Notes: a model not told the origin generated them from the letters alone. Positions 37,852-51,045 are shown, counted from the first letter of the stretch. The stretch is 64,000 bases of DNA from Isoperla grammatica (GCA_945910005.1 OX246746.1:29699298-29763297); one strand, 5' to 3'. Numbers and translations: made by a program.

Positions 37852-38017
37852 CTTGCCGACTCCGTTGACCTCTTTGACCCCAAGACGCCTCAGCAACGCC
37901 GGTGGCACCACCGGTGGCGTACGATGTAGTACGCCACTGAAACCCACTCCCCCATCGTCGCAGTACGAGTCACGCTTACGCCACTGGGGAGACGATAGAT
38001 TCAACTTCTGGGCAGCC
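37852..38017 (-). CDS. Internal exon of a KIF26/VAB-8-like kinesin
   Basis: A 166-bp internal exon. KIF26/VAB-8 kinesins are atypical kinesin-family proteins known for microtubule binding and roles in signalling, cell migration and axon guidance. The acceptor is a pyrimidine-rich TTGTTGTTGTCTCCAG ending at 38018 and the donor is AAG|GTAAG. One base then 55 whole codons fit (entry phase 2, exit phase 0). The translation begins AAQKLNLSS, has a basic, serine-rich middle (PQWRKRDSY), then FSGVLHRTPPVVPPALLRR, and ends NGVGK. From memory of vertebrate KIF26A/B, the same order (RAAQKLNLSS, basic linker, FSG-L-PPP-PP-LLR, GKVKVMLRI) sits just before the motor. The next exon would then open the motor domain. 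GC content is well above the surroundings. No other exon of this gene was found in the window, so introns are long. Confidence 0.75.
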
Positions 38018-38276
38018 CTGGAGACAACAACAAAGAACCCCTCTGTGAATTACGCCACTGAACACCGGGTACCAATTATCACAGTGGGAGGCTGTTTCCG
38101 CCACTGGGGAGGGGCGAAATAGAAGCAGTGGTGCGAAATGTTGGTTTCCTATTGCGTTACAAATCTAAAAACCTAAACCAACAATGAACATTCGGCAACC
38201 TGTTAACGAGTAACATACAAAGTTTTAAATTATGTAAATAAATTAATTCACCATTTTTCGATGAATTACTACGAGG
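38018..38276 (-). other. Presumed intron upstream of the kinesin exon
   Basis: It holds the 3' splice tract of the exon. CGCCACTGG-type words recur at 37979, 38051 and 38099, and their kinship to the exon's CCAGTGGCG suggests small local duplications across the exon edge. An AACCTGTTAA word near 38198 also occurs in the hairpin below. Confidence 0.45.
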
Positions 38277-38315
38277 AACCTGTTAAAAAATTAGTATATT
38301 ATTTTTTAACAGGTT
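38277..38315. repeat. Perfect 15-bp-stem hairpin
   Basis: AACCTGTTAAAAAAT at 38277-38291 pairs perfectly with 38301-38315 around a 9-base loop, TAGTATATT. There is no T-run exit typical of a terminator, and this is animal DNA, so I make no functional call. Confidence 0.9.
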
Positions 38316-39030
38316 GGTCACAAATGTTCTTAGCCCCATACCTAGATATGACATTTCTATACGAGTAGGTCAATACTTAATATTTATTATAATCGTACTA
38401 TTAGTTTAGGGTCCAGTCTTACATAGTCCCAATAACTACTTATTCGTCGAATAGCTTGTTTTCTCCATGGTAACGACCAATCAAAACTCTTGAAATCCTC
38501 CAAATAGCTTAACTGCTACAAATAACTTTCCAATTAGGAAATTGTAAGACCGGCCCTAAGAGTAATTAGTGGACCCACAATTCATCTGAAAAACTCCTAG
38601 TGCCGAACGCACTTACGATTTGACGGCTACATATTGAATTCCAGTCCGTACAAAGCATCCAACGCACATTTCTCCGTGTTTGTTTAATGTATGACTGTAG
38701 AGTGTAGATCCACTTTTCCACGTCCACACCCACCTCAACTTCCGTTGGGTTGTTCATATTTAAGTAAGCATTTCCCGGAAAACCTACAGAGCATGGAGCT
38801 AGACGAGATACTTATGTCCCGGAAAAGCTCGATCATCTACCCTCCTGTTTTACTTAAAGGAAAATTGAAAACGGAAATTATGATTTTGATCGTTCCTGGC
38901 TACGTTATTCAAATGCATTTTGTAGAAGTGACGTCTCATTTTGTTGCCGAATTAAATAAATCGCTGCAACCTATAGACAATAACAAGGTTTTTTAACATA
39001 AATTTACTTAAATAAATTAGTTTGAAACTG
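38316..39030. other. Unassigned sequence
   Basis: The plus frame at 38691-38996 (101 codons) has no recognised domain and no splice support. I see nothing else before the 10-bp array. Confidence 0.45.
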
Positions 39031-39660
39031 GAACACTCGGGTACACTCGGGTACACTCGGGAACACTCGGGAACACTCGGGTACACTCGGGAACACTCGG
39101 GTACACTCGGGTACACTCGGGTACACTCGGGTACACTCGGGTACACTCGGGAACACTCGGGAACACTCGGGTACACTCGGGTACACTCGGGCACACTCGG
39201 GCACACTCGGGTACACTCGGGTACACTCGGGTACACTCGGGTACACTCGGGAACACTCGGGTACACTCGGGAACACTCGGGTACACTCGGGTACACTCGG
39301 GTACACTCGGGTACACTCGGGAACACTCGGGAACACTCGGGTACACTCGGGAACACTCGGGTACACTCGGGTACACTCGGGTACACTCGGGCACACTCGG
39401 GTACACTCGGGTACACTCGGGTACACTCGGGCACACTCGGGTACACTCGGGTACACTCGGGTACACTCGGGTACACTCGGGAACACTCGGGAACACTCGG
39501 GTACACTCGGGAACACTCGGGTACACTCGGGTACACTCGGGCACACTCGGGTACACTCGGGTACACTCGGGTACACTCGGGAACACTCGGGAACACTCGG
39601 GTACACTCGGGTACACTCGGGTACACTCGGGTACACTCGGGTACACTCGGGTACACTCGG
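39031..39660. repeat. 10-bp minisatellite, exactly 63 copies, one variable base
   Basis: 63 consecutive, gap-free decamers of GNACACTCGG. Nine of the ten positions are invariant in all copies. The second base is T in 42, A in 16 and C in 5, never G. Open frames on both strands (209-234 codons) simply reflect the lack of stops in a 30-bp super-period and are not genes. The block pattern AATATT occurs three times, starting at 39061, 39321 and 39481. Confidence 0.98.
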
Positions 39661-41238
39661 ATTAGGTTGTTAAGAGACGCGTCAATTACAAAGGAAGAGG
39701 TGTAAAAGTAAATCCATGTACCTGAAGGAAACCAAAGGTTAGACTAATGAGTTATTGTTTCAAATGACATTTATGAAGATGGTGCGAATTCCTTTCAACA
39801 GATCTGTAATCTTAGTTTACATTAGGTTTGCATTTAAGTCTATCCATAAAGGTTTAACACACATTGTCGAAAATTCTACTGCAATTTGACTATATTGATA
39901 CGGAAGGAACTACTTTTGTAATAATCCACCAAGGTTACATTAGTAAAGAATAATAGTATATTTATCACATGCTTGACTAAGTATGTGATAAGCAGGTTTT
40001 AACGGCTGGTGGATTACCACTGACCACTTATGTTAGGAAAGTGGAAACACAACACAAGTTTTGCTATTACATTATCTTTTTTTATTGGTTTTAGTTTTAC
40101 CAACATTATATTATTACGTCCGCGGAGTAATAAACAAACATACGCGCGTTTAGGCCATATATTTCCGTGGGGAACTATTTGAAGTAAGGTGCATATTACA
40201 ATGTACCAGTAACATAAACGCGACGCAGCGAGGGGGGTGTTTGGGACGAAGATTTTAAATAGGTTTCTTGTGAAAAGAGCGCCCGTAGCTGCATACTCCG
40301 CAAAGTCTTGAAAATAAAAGTTTGTTTTTACTGACAGTGCTTAACGTTTCCATGGCAACTTTTAAACCAACAATATATCGATACGTACACACAAACGATT
40401 CAACCCCAAAACGTGGGTAGAAAAGCTTTTGAAAGACATCTTTTTACTAAAATCCCATCTTGATCTCATCAGCTGAAGGCGTTTACCTAAAATTGTGTTC
40501 GAGATACAAATCTTTATTTTTAGGCCTACATAAAAAGAGGTCTGATCCCATAAGCTCATTTGAAATCCAGCAACCCATAAAAAATGCTGAGTTGTAGAAA
40601 GTTACCGTCCAAACTCGAAAGATGCGAACGGGGGAGGTGTGGAAATGTGACTCTGATGCTATCAGTGTGGATCTGCAAGTCACAGGGAGACAAAGAGGGA
40701 TGGAGGACTATACAAGTGAGAGAAACAGGGAGGGAATCAAGAATGAAATGAGAAGAGGGTGGAAAGTAGAAGGATTTTCCAATTTCACACATCTCTGGTT
40801 CCGGTTCGTGTTCCCAGTGGCTATTCTGCGTGTTCTGACATGTTCGTCTGGGAGAACTAAGCCAACAGCCTATAGTGTCGCGACTAATATAGGCCTACCC
40901 GTCTAATGTGGACACTTACCCTCCTTGAAATATGAACTCTTACCTGCCAGAGGTAAACAAGCGTGCGTTAGACTGTCAACACCTCCCAACTTCTTCAATT
41001 CCTTGTTCAACCATTTTATAAGAACTGCGACTTTTTCTCTGGCGTATTTATTTTAGATTGAATTTTAATCTAATATAAACAAGACGTTAACTGACACAAA
41101 TGTAAAATACGCTTTACCTTTTTTGTTTTAACATCAAATTGGAAAAATATTGTGCGCTTTCCAATGTGCCAACGTTGTTTGAAATAACAGCTTAAGCCCC
41201 ACTTCATATCGATTATGGATTCAATGAATTCAACACAG
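39661..41238. other. Gene-free sequence
   Basis: No supported gene. TAGGCCTA octamers at 40521 and 40890. The plus frame at 40622-40906 (94 codons) and its minus shadows have no recognised domain. Confidence 0.5.
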
Positions 41239-41246
41239 GGGATGTC

Positions 41247-42654
41247 CAGTGGTTAATTTGTAAGGAAAAAGGTGGGTATACGCATCATAGTTTCATGTTA
41301 CAATGTGCTCGTGATAAAAATTGATGTCTCGGTGGGAAATGCCCCCCTACCATCCCGCTTACCAATTCAGCTTCTGGGCTCGTAATCTGGAATTGGATTC
41401 AGAGTTTTGGGTTGGATTTGATACAATTGTACTCGTCTTCAAAAGCCAATCGTTATTTTAATTGTCCTGTAAGTTTACCATTAAATGATTAAAAGCAGAT
41501 ACATATATTATAAAATATCAGTTATTGAAGTAGTTTTACAGTAATTTTATGTGTGAACTGGCAACAATTCATTTCCAAGAGGAACGACCTAGCAATAACA
41601 GAAATTTGTATCCGTTGTATTTATTTTTATGACAAGGTGTCACCTCAAAACGCGTTTCAGACCAGCTAGGCGGACTGGGGAAAAAATCCAGGCCGGGAAA
41701 ACTTTTGGTCAGGCTAGGTCCGGGGGGTTTGGGGGTCTGTAGCACCCCAACAAACAGCGCCGCAGGCAAAATTTTTTAAAATCAGGTTTTTAGAAGGCAT
41801 TTGGTGCGTTTTAGAAAAAAACATAGCAGGCTGAATGCACTACCGAAATACTGTAGTTTTCGTCGGTTAAAAGTAGAAAAACACCAGCAAGAAGATTGAT
41901 GAGAATGAGATCAAGTTACACCGAAATCCAACGCATCTTATCTACAATGTAATTTAAACCTTGCAATATCGTGAAGGAAGGGGTGGGAGTGACTCGGGTT
42001 TAAAGAAATTTAAATTTCAATGCGCGGCAACTTACCGCTGGCGCCAGGCAGTTTATGCCTGTTCCAGTCGGACCAGTCCAAATTTGGGTAAAAACAGGCA
42101 GGCCACCGGACATTTGCCCGGTTGCACGGCGGGCCTGTCTGCCCCTGCATGACCATCAAACATAATGCAGAGCCAAATTTTTAGTTTTAACAAGATACCC
42201 CTTTAGTATTAAAGAGGAATCGAACGTATATCCACAAACAGAACATGTAAATCATATTTTGCGGATCGTGCCATTTCCCTCACAGCAGCGAGAGCGACTG
42301 TACCGCCTTCGCGTTGCTAACCCTTACTGGCTGGTTGACGAGGAACCTGCAGCCAATAACAATAGGAGACGATTCTATTAATTTTATAAAGTACGGCAGT
42401 TGGTTTGGGAAAAACGTAAAACCAAGAGATAAGAGTTTTATTTAAAGTTATAGATATATTCAAGTAAATTTGAAATATGAGCATGTGAGGGTAAAATAAC
42501 CAATACAAATTATTATTGTTGTTTATATATGTTAGCCAAAATTTGAGTGTTGCGTACCTAATAATTCATAAAAAAAGGTGGGTATGCTGCGTATACCTAC
42601 GAAAATAGGTGGGTATACTGCGTATACCCGCGCTCCATTACAAATTAAGCACTG
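41247..42654. mobile_element. Non-autonomous hAT-type element 3 (1408 bp)
   Basis: Exact 8-bp duplication GGGATGTC at 41239-41246 and 42655-42662. The left end CAGTGGTTAATTTGTAA matches the reverse-complemented right end CAGTGCTTAATTTGTAA at 16 of 17 bases. CAGTG ends with an 8-bp duplication are the classic hAT signature. Just inside each end lies a GGTGGGTATAC word: once on the left, twice in tandem on the right with GCGTATACC. The interior is GC-richer (about 41640-42150) and includes CCGGGGGG and CAGGCCGGG stretches. No transposase frame is present. Relative to the kinesin exon it lies upstream on the minus strand. Confidence 0.88.
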
Positions 42655-42662
42655 GGGATGTC

Positions 42663-43608
42663 ATATGAAAGAAATTTAGATTCAATTTACTTGTAATTGA
42701 ATTGGATTCAATTTCCTATACGGTTACAGTAGCACACAAACATCGAACAACGTTGTTTCAGATAACAGTTACTCTATAATGAAACTAACTGCCGATAAAA
42801 TGAAAATAGAACGTACTAAAACGAATTTACTGGCATAAAAAATTAGAGTGTAGTTCATGGTGCTGGAATGGTATATAAAAACATAAAGCTATGTTTTTAA
42901 AACTACTGCCGACGCAACGTTGGCGAGTGGGAGTGGAAAAACGGTTTTATGGTGTTTTAATGCAATATTGACTCGGCGTTCCGATTCTCAGACGACTAAT
43001 TAAACTGTGATAACACTTTTTGTGTTTACAAACAAACACACAAAGTAAATTTAATTATCGGTCGTCCACTCAGCTGGTTAAGACTTTTTGTTGAGAGACC
43101 AATAAACTTTAAGTGTTTGTGGCTGATATAGATTGCGCTGTCCTTAATAAAGACGGCCAAGGATTCGAGCAATCCAACAAACCACTATCCACCTCGGCAT
43201 CGTGATTGTAATCGGGATCGCATTGACTTTTTCCCATTACAAAATCATGCGACATTACGATTTAGTTGTGAACAGCGCCATAAGAACTATACGTGTTAAC
43301 TCTTTCACGACTTCGGAGTAAGAACATTAATAAAAATACAGTTTTTATCAATTTAAAGATAAATATTTTACTACACGCATTCCGATTTTCAACACTGTGC
43401 TTGCGACTTTTACAACCGCGTAAATAGCGTCAAGATGCTCATTAAACGCTGCCCTGAGTCAAGACCTACATCAACAATAAACAAAATGTGATCATGCCAA
43501 ATAACCCACGTTCTAAATACTCAACTTGTATCGGTCGTATATCGTCGCTTATAACGACGTGAAGCTATGTTAAATAAGCTATAACCTTCTGTTGAAATGC
43601 TTCGTTCT
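42663..43608. other. Gene-free AT-rich sequence
   Basis: No gene, RNA or repeat recognised. Confidence 0.5.
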
Positions 43609-43804
43609 TTAGAAGCCATCCATCATTTTTAAGAGCTCGTGTTGACTTTGTTGAAGCTTGTTAATCCCCAAGAAACTATAAGCTTTCTCCTTCTCCTCCC
43701 ATTGCGTCACCCCCACCGCTGTTGCTAACTCGCTATCACACGAGATGACAACCAGGACACCTGGTGCCCTAAACACATCATCCAAAGGAATGGTCGTCCC
43801 AACG
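43609..43804 (-). CDS. Weak candidate terminal exon, unknown product
   Basis: On the minus strand a strong 3' splice site, TTTTTCTCTACTGTACAG, ends at 43805. An open frame then runs one base plus 64 codons to a TAA at 43609-43611. The peptide is mixed and acidic/hydrophobic in parts (FRAPGVLVVISCDSE, then QWEEKEKAYSFLG). I recognise no family. It might be a chance open frame behind a chance acceptor. The next frame upstream (43866-44096, minus; serine/proline/asparagine-rich) was also considered and is no better supported. Confidence 0.2.
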
Positions 43805-44304
43805 CTGTACAGTAGAGAAAAATTGCCACAATAAAAAAGTGTATTACCTTCATAAGTTATATTATTCAAATAGAGGAGGTGTTGTCTCCGCTCCGTTCAA
43901 CGGTGGAATTGTCTGGAGGTTTCGAGGATTCAGGTGAACATCGGGGTAGTAAATTTTCATCAACGTTGGAGCTTTTATTCTTGTTTATATGGAGAAAGAC
44001 ACATGTTACTGCATCGTGCGATAAACTATTCGTAGGCATTCTTTCTTTATGTCGTGTTTCGAACACTTGCGTCGAGTTGGGAACACAAAACAACATTTTA
44101 GCGAGGCGTGGAAATAGCGTTTTGTGTTCGTCTTACTCAACTTTAGAGAATAATCTTTACAGGAGACGGATAGAGGAATAAACGAAAATTGTGTCTTGAT
44201 GGAGACTCGAATTAAGGTCCCTTAATTGCCGGACAGTGTTGAATTTGAGCTGGACATCAGGGTTATTATTGCCCATAACGCGTAATGGAGATTGTGGGTG
44301 AACA
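43805..44304. other. Unassigned sequence
   Basis: Overlapping 76-codon (minus) and 100-codon (plus) frames are each other's shadows. Neither has a recognisable domain. Confidence 0.4.
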
Positions 44305-44326
44305 ATAATTAATAATAATAATAATG

Positions 44327-44364
<38 letters not shown>

Positions 44365-44460
44365 TGAAATAATAATAATATTAATAATAATAATAACAAT
44401 AGTAATAATAATAATAATAATAATTATAATAATATAATAATAATATTAATTGCTATTATT
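44305..44460. repeat. Imperfect (AAT)n microsatellite
   Basis: AAT units with scattered G, C and T interruptions. Confidence 0.93.
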
Positions 44461-45624
44461 ATAATCATTATTAAAACTTTGAATTAGCCTACCAAAAATA
44501 GTATATTCACAATTTGGGTGGCAGTAGCGAGATGTTAGAAATGTATTTAAGTGTGAATGATGTGTAATTAATGTGTAATGAATGTAATGAAATGTGATGT
44601 AAGTAATTTTTAAGATAACTTAGTCATAAGCTAGGCAACTTATCACATCTGTATACAAAGTGTAAGTAGCGTTGTTGTGGCATTATTCTAGTTAGCTGTA
44701 CTCTGAGACAGAGTAATAAGTTAGTTGTAGTACGTCTATAGTGTAGATAACACGCTTACAAGACGACTACACCAGTTCTTCTCAACAACATCATCAGTGA
44801 CAGAGTCTACCCAACTCTCTCGTCTGAGATGACCCAACAGACACTAATTTACCCAATCAGGCTGCGTAACCTGAGGTTAGTTCTTCTCGTTCTCGTGAAA
44901 ATATCTCCCGCAGTTGAGACGAAACATAGAGACCGGCGAAATGCTGCGACATTTTCAGCTGTGGTTTGACGGTAATTTAAAAGAAATATAATAAGATTGG
45001 AATGGACACCGATTATTTTCTACATTGATTTTTTAATCTTGACACATTTTTAAAATTGCATTTTTTATACTACCGCAATATTGAAATGATGGAACATTAT
45101 AATTTTTAGTATGCCTATAATATTATCTTAAAACACTACACAACATTTAAAAGTATAAATCTGACGCGATCTAATTGCCGAGTATGTCGTTAAGCCCAGT
45201 AAAATCAAATTAAAAGTGTAAGATGAAGTTTTTTAAACATTAATTAAGAACTGAATGAAAAAAAATCATATTAGAATTTGTGCATTTTTGAAATTTAGCA
45301 AACAAAATATCCCTAATGATTATAGCGCTTATTTTCAGGAGTGAATGATAAGAGGTAAAGATAGTTTAATGTTCACTGGTTATGGTGCAGGGATTAAGGT
45401 TCCTTTAGCACTAAGGCCGGAGATGGCGGTAGAACCTAAGTGTTTGGTGGAGGCGCCGAGTACAAACATTTGATTCTCCGCTGTCGTATTTACTTGATGT
45501 CTCACAGAAACACCGACGTGTTAAACTATGTACTTAATAATACAGCTCACACTATCCCTCGCCTAAAACACTATTGTTAGAATCTGGAGTTGGAAATAGA
45601 GGAAATTTAACATGTGGAAGCAAA
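44461..45624. other. Gene-free sequence, possibly old retroelement
   Basis: About 44520-44950 has dense short AGTTAG/GTAATAAG words and a GC-richer close (CCCGCAGTTGAGACG). It has the texture of a decayed LTR, but I find no paired repeats or target duplication. GGTGGAGGCGCCGAGT at about 45450 resembles the piece at 3199. Confidence 0.35.
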
Positions 45625-45660
45625 GAATAAATCAGTTTTATAACTGAACAGGATGGACAT

Positions 45661-45664
<4 letters not shown>
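45625..45664 (+). repeat. Retroelement 3'-tail-like segment, copy 3 (5'-truncated)
   Basis: AAATCAGTTTTATAACTGAA, then CAGGATGGACATT, leads without a break into the 829-bp (AAAT)n array. Same end sequence as the copies at 2129 and 36790. Confidence 0.7.
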
Positions 45665-46489
<825 letters not shown>

Positions 46490-49332
46490 GAATAGTTAAA
46501 TAAATAGTGCATGATTCTTTTAGAATTAGTTAAAAGTGAGGACTTTTTCACGATAATACTCAACTATGCAACCTAATTTGGTAGCTTTTTAGAAATAATG
46601 TTGAAAAAATGTTTGGTTCGTCTTAGTGACGGAAAATGAAAGATGTCGTGAGAATATATCGAATACAACTATATATGGTATAGCTTAACACAAAATAAGA
46701 GGATATCGTAAATTTACTGATATCTGATACTACTGTAACATCAATACGTCAATATAGTATAATATAGGACAATATAAAGTAATATATAGAAGTAACTTGA
46801 AAGCAATTGCCAGGCACAAATGTTATGTACGAGGATATGACAGAGAATTGTGTACAACTGTACTGTACAACATTATGTATGTATATCACATAGTCCAGGA
46901 GGTGTTATGAATGTTAGCTAGTAATTTGAAAGCAGTATCACCATCCTTCCACTTGCGTGAGCGGTTTATGATAAAAAACGAAACGTTCAACTCGAAGATC
47001 ATCAAAATATTGACTATCAATTAAAAAATGAAGTAATGACAAATTATTCTTCAAACTCCATAGACCATATTAATTGATAATGTAGAAAATTAAAAAAACA
47101 AATTAATGCGAGAACTGAAACAATACAACACTGTAACATGACACTGTAGTTTCCTTTAATTATGTATAGCTATTTACGTCTACTGACCAAAGCTAGATTG
47201 TTTTATTATTTGATGATATTTAATAGACCTCCCAGTGAAACAATAGGGTAGGCTACATTCTACAAGCGCGCTTCCCAATAATGCTCTAGGCTATATGTTA
47301 TTGAAATAATTACCGCGTCTGTTATTCTTGCTCGACCATGCAGTAAACACACACATACACAGGTCAGTTTAGCAAATACGAAAAACTGCAACAATTTAGT
47401 TTGGATTCATGAGAGTAAGTTTTATCGAACAAATTGTATTTTGCGTGATAACATACAACAAGATGTCGTAACATTGAAAGTATGGTTTGCTCGTTCTATA
47501 AGATTTTTAATGTATATGCGTTTAATTTATCTTGTGGTTTTATTTTAATTGTCTAGATGATTTAATAAATTAAAATTAACAATTAGCACTGATTGTGTGG
47601 GTGTTTAATTTTGTTGGAAGAACTTCAACATACGATTTAAGAGAATACAATATACTATGCTAACGATTTTTTTTTCATCCCAATTGTATTCACTTTATTA
47701 CAGGTAGGAGGTATCCTACTGTCACGAGACCGATCTACCATTTATTACATGCGAGATCTTTACAGTCTTGGCGAGATTTGGAACTAGTAGAGACAGTTAA
47801 AAGTTAAACAAATAATATAGTCTAACGTCTAACGCTGTGTTTTCTAACGCTGGCCTAACAAAACTTTGCACTTGGCAAGGAAAAACGTGTGTCCGAAAAT
47901 TAAAATAAGTCCAAATGAGTAGACACGAAACAACTACCAGAAACGATGAAATAATAAATAACTGTTTCAAACCAACTTACGGATCAATAGCATGAACAAA
48001 ATACAAAGAAATAAATGTTGCGAATTTTAACACGCAATGTATAAACCCAAAACGGTGTATTTCTTCCCTATAACCCCATCAAAAAATTACCCATTTACAG
48101 ACGCCGTATTTATACGCTGTGGATAAAACAAAAGCTGGCGTTTTTGTCACTCTTTAAGGATAATCCCTTTGTTGAAACTGATGGCGTTGTTTCTACCTTA
48201 AACAACCTGTTGAAATTCGCATCAAATATCAAGCAGAAATTCTTCAGTCTAGTTATACATAAACTGCCTAGGTTCATGATCGTTTGACATTGATGAAACG
48301 TACGTCCATTAGCTGACGGAACGAAACGTTTAAACTAGTGCCTTACCTTAGATAAAGCATCCTTTAAAGGTATTATCACGGTATAGTGGCATACCAGATC
48401 CTTTTATGAATAATAGATATGATTGAAAAGGCGGCGGCGGCCAGAGTGCACGATATGGGAACATGCGCTGCTACGGGAAGATGTGTTGATAACGTCATTA
48501 GGTGAGTGATGGATTGCTTTTGCCTGGATCACCTCACAGTTTACAGTAACCCACTGAGCGCGTTCATTCTTTACCTAGCCAACCCTTTCACAGGGGAAAA
48601 CAATGTTTCCTATTACACTACTACTCCTAGCACTCCTAGCGGTCGTTTACACAAACTAAGCGTTTGTATTCCTCGCCTTAAGGCTATCGGGCAACCCCTG
48701 GTCTGATTTCTCCGATATCCAAGAAACTCGGCTGAATGGAAGTACAACGTTTGAATAACAAACTATTTTTGTTTTTTTTACGTGTTCTTTCTCAATACTA
48801 CCAATATTATAACTCATTTTATCATATCTTTTGGTACAAATTGCTTGATTATTGGTATTAGAAGTGTTCTGTATTAATGAATCTTCCGTAGAAGGAGATG
48901 TAAGAAATTTGTAAATAACATTGAACTTGGCAAAAATATATATCGTATTCGTATGTATGGTTTGTGAAGAAACTTCGGTGTTTTGTATGACATCAGAAAC
49001 AATGTAATATAAAGGACACAAATTTCAAAATACATAATATATTTACCAAAAGTCTTGTGTCCTCATTTTGAATTCTCCCTCTCACTTACTTATTACATTA
49101 CTTACTTACTTATTACTACTACACTATTACTGTTTCATTTTAACATCTAACTTTCAATCACGACCTTAAAATTAAATCTCTTTGCATCTTATCATTCATC
49201 GAGATCATTGAACAACTTCTGATGCATAACGGATTAACTTCCATCCTCTCTGTACACCAAAACCAGCATTACCCCTGAATCTGTAACTACATGAACGAGC
49301 CTCCGGCCTCAAAGAAACCCAACCAACGGCCG
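46490..49332. other. Gene-free AT-rich sequence
   Basis: No supported gene. ATTAG|GTGAGT near 48502 is a good donor-like site after a GC-rich stretch (GCGGCGGCGGCC at 48432), but no adequate upstream acceptor or recognisable peptide supports an exon. The minus frame at 48656-49021 (121 codons) has no motif. Confidence 0.45.
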
Positions 49333-49470
49333 CTCGACACACGCAACATACGTGTTCCAAGTGGACATGTCCAACCGGCAACTAAACCTCGAACCCAGAG
49401 CCTCGCACGAGAGTGTACGTGCCACGTTGCCAGCCAACCACTTTAAGGCCCCGTAATTTATGTTATCTTG
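49333..49470 (-). repeat. tRNA-like sequence, possible SINE head
   Basis: On the minus strand, AGTGGTTGGCTGGCAACGTG resembles an A-box region. About 45 bp on, CTGGGTTCGAGGTTTAG contains a near-consensus B-box (GGTTCGAGGTT). Arms do not fold into a clean cloverleaf. Most likely a tRNA-derived SINE remnant rather than a tRNA gene. Confidence 0.35.
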
Positions 49471-50988
49471 ATGCACGCTGGCCTGTGAGCGCTGCCACCC
49501 ACCCTTCACACGCAACCTTGCACACCACTACGGATGAATGCAATTAATAGCTGTCACTAATGGATTGGCGAGCTATTATTATTATTTTTATTATGATCGT
49601 AAATTTCTGAAAGAACAAACATCAAACGTGTTTAAACATGATTCTTAATATGGTTCACCGACTTTGATTTGTGTTAGTTTAAATGACCACCTGCATGAAA
49701 CATTTTTTTTCCCTAACGTAATAAAAAGCATTAATAGGCAGTACCCCAGGCAAAAGCATTTACGAAATCGTAAAAAAAGGCATTAGATACACGAACAGTT
49801 TTGCCTATTCTTGCACAAAGTGTTTTTTGTTTCCTACCTGTGCCTTTCAGGTGGGCGTAACTATGATTGCATACATGCACTTTAGTTTGATTTAATCATA
49901 CGGTGGTGGAACGTCAATTGGATGATGAATTGACATCACAGCTGTTCGACTAAGTAGTTATTACCTTGTGATCGATCACTGGCATGTGAAGTGTGTGTGT
50001 ATGTGTGTATGTATGCAAGGGGAGGGGCATACTTCTAATGTGACCGATTAGAGAAATAAGGCCACTTTAGATGGCACAATGCTCTTGTATTTCACTTATC
50101 TTCTACTGAAATGGACCGCCCTTCAAACAGAAGATAAACTATTGACGTTGCAACGATTATATTTATAACTTGAATGTCATTACAAAATCTCATGCAAACT
50201 TTTGAATTTAAGCTTCCCTCACAATCACAATCAGTTCTAGAAACCACTGAACTTCAAAATTATTATGTTTTTCGTAGAAATTGTTGTAAGCGTCAAAAAA
50301 TGAAGTTCGATGTTTCGGATTCTATGTGCATGTTAAACTAGATGCAAATGCATAACACGCAACAAAACCAACGGTTTAAACACCTTGCACATCTCCAGGC
50401 TGCATATTACCAATGAGGTGGGGGGGGGGGGGGGGGAGGAGGAATTGAGTGCTTTCCTGTTTATATCATCCTTGTTCTGTTTTGCTGAAATACATCCCTG
50501 TCGAGGAGACCTAAATATATCAAATAATGTATTCTAAACTTATTAAAACAACAAAACTAGATATTTTGGTATTCTTTCCTTTTCCTTCGTATGGAATATA
50601 TACTTTTAAATTTTTTTAAATATATACGATTTCTGGGAACTTCAGGCAATATATACATTATATGCCAAAACATTTCACCTACGGCGCTAAGTGGTGAATT
50701 CCCCAGACTCCTTCATGTATGGACCGTTATCGCCTCCCCCCCCCTCTCCCCTTCACCATTCCAACTGATAACCTGACCATTTGCAGCCTGCACATGTTTC
50801 GGTTGCCATGCAGCCATTGCACTGTTGCATCCTCATACGTGCGCATACTGCCTTTATTACTGTAAGCACCACTAACTCACTAAGTTACAGAAACTATAGT
50901 GTTGCATTCGCTCAATGCCATCCGTCCGTCACACATTCCAACCAGGGAACTGGAATAGTATGACGTACTATTGCGAGTGTTATTATTA
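49471..50988. other. Gene-free sequence
   Basis: No gene recognised. G17 at 50420-50436 and a short TGTG/TATG tract near 49993. Confidence 0.5.
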
Positions 50989-51045
50989 ATTAATTTATTA
51001 ATTATAGAACTGATTTGAAAAGGAGGATAATAAACAAAACTAAAC
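50989..51045 (-). repeat. Retroelement 3'-tail-like segment, copy 4 (diverged)
   Basis: On the minus strand TCCTCCTTTTCAAATCAGTT, then CTATAATTAATAAATTAATT, corresponds to the start of the family motif followed by an AAAT-like decayed tail. Confidence 0.5.

Noticed and set aside
38277..38315. Transcription terminator
   Set aside because: A perfect hairpin, but animal nuclear DNA and no associated transcript end.
38952..39705. Four open frames of 209-234 codons on both strands
   Set aside because: Translation of the decamer array.
44520..44950. Solo LTR
   Set aside because: No terminal TG...CA pair with target duplication and no second copy in the window.
48420..48503. Possible short first exon ending ATTAG|GTGAGT after a GCGGCGGCGGCC stretch
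   Set aside because: Only a good donor; the peptide is short and unrecognised and no acceptor or promoter supports it.
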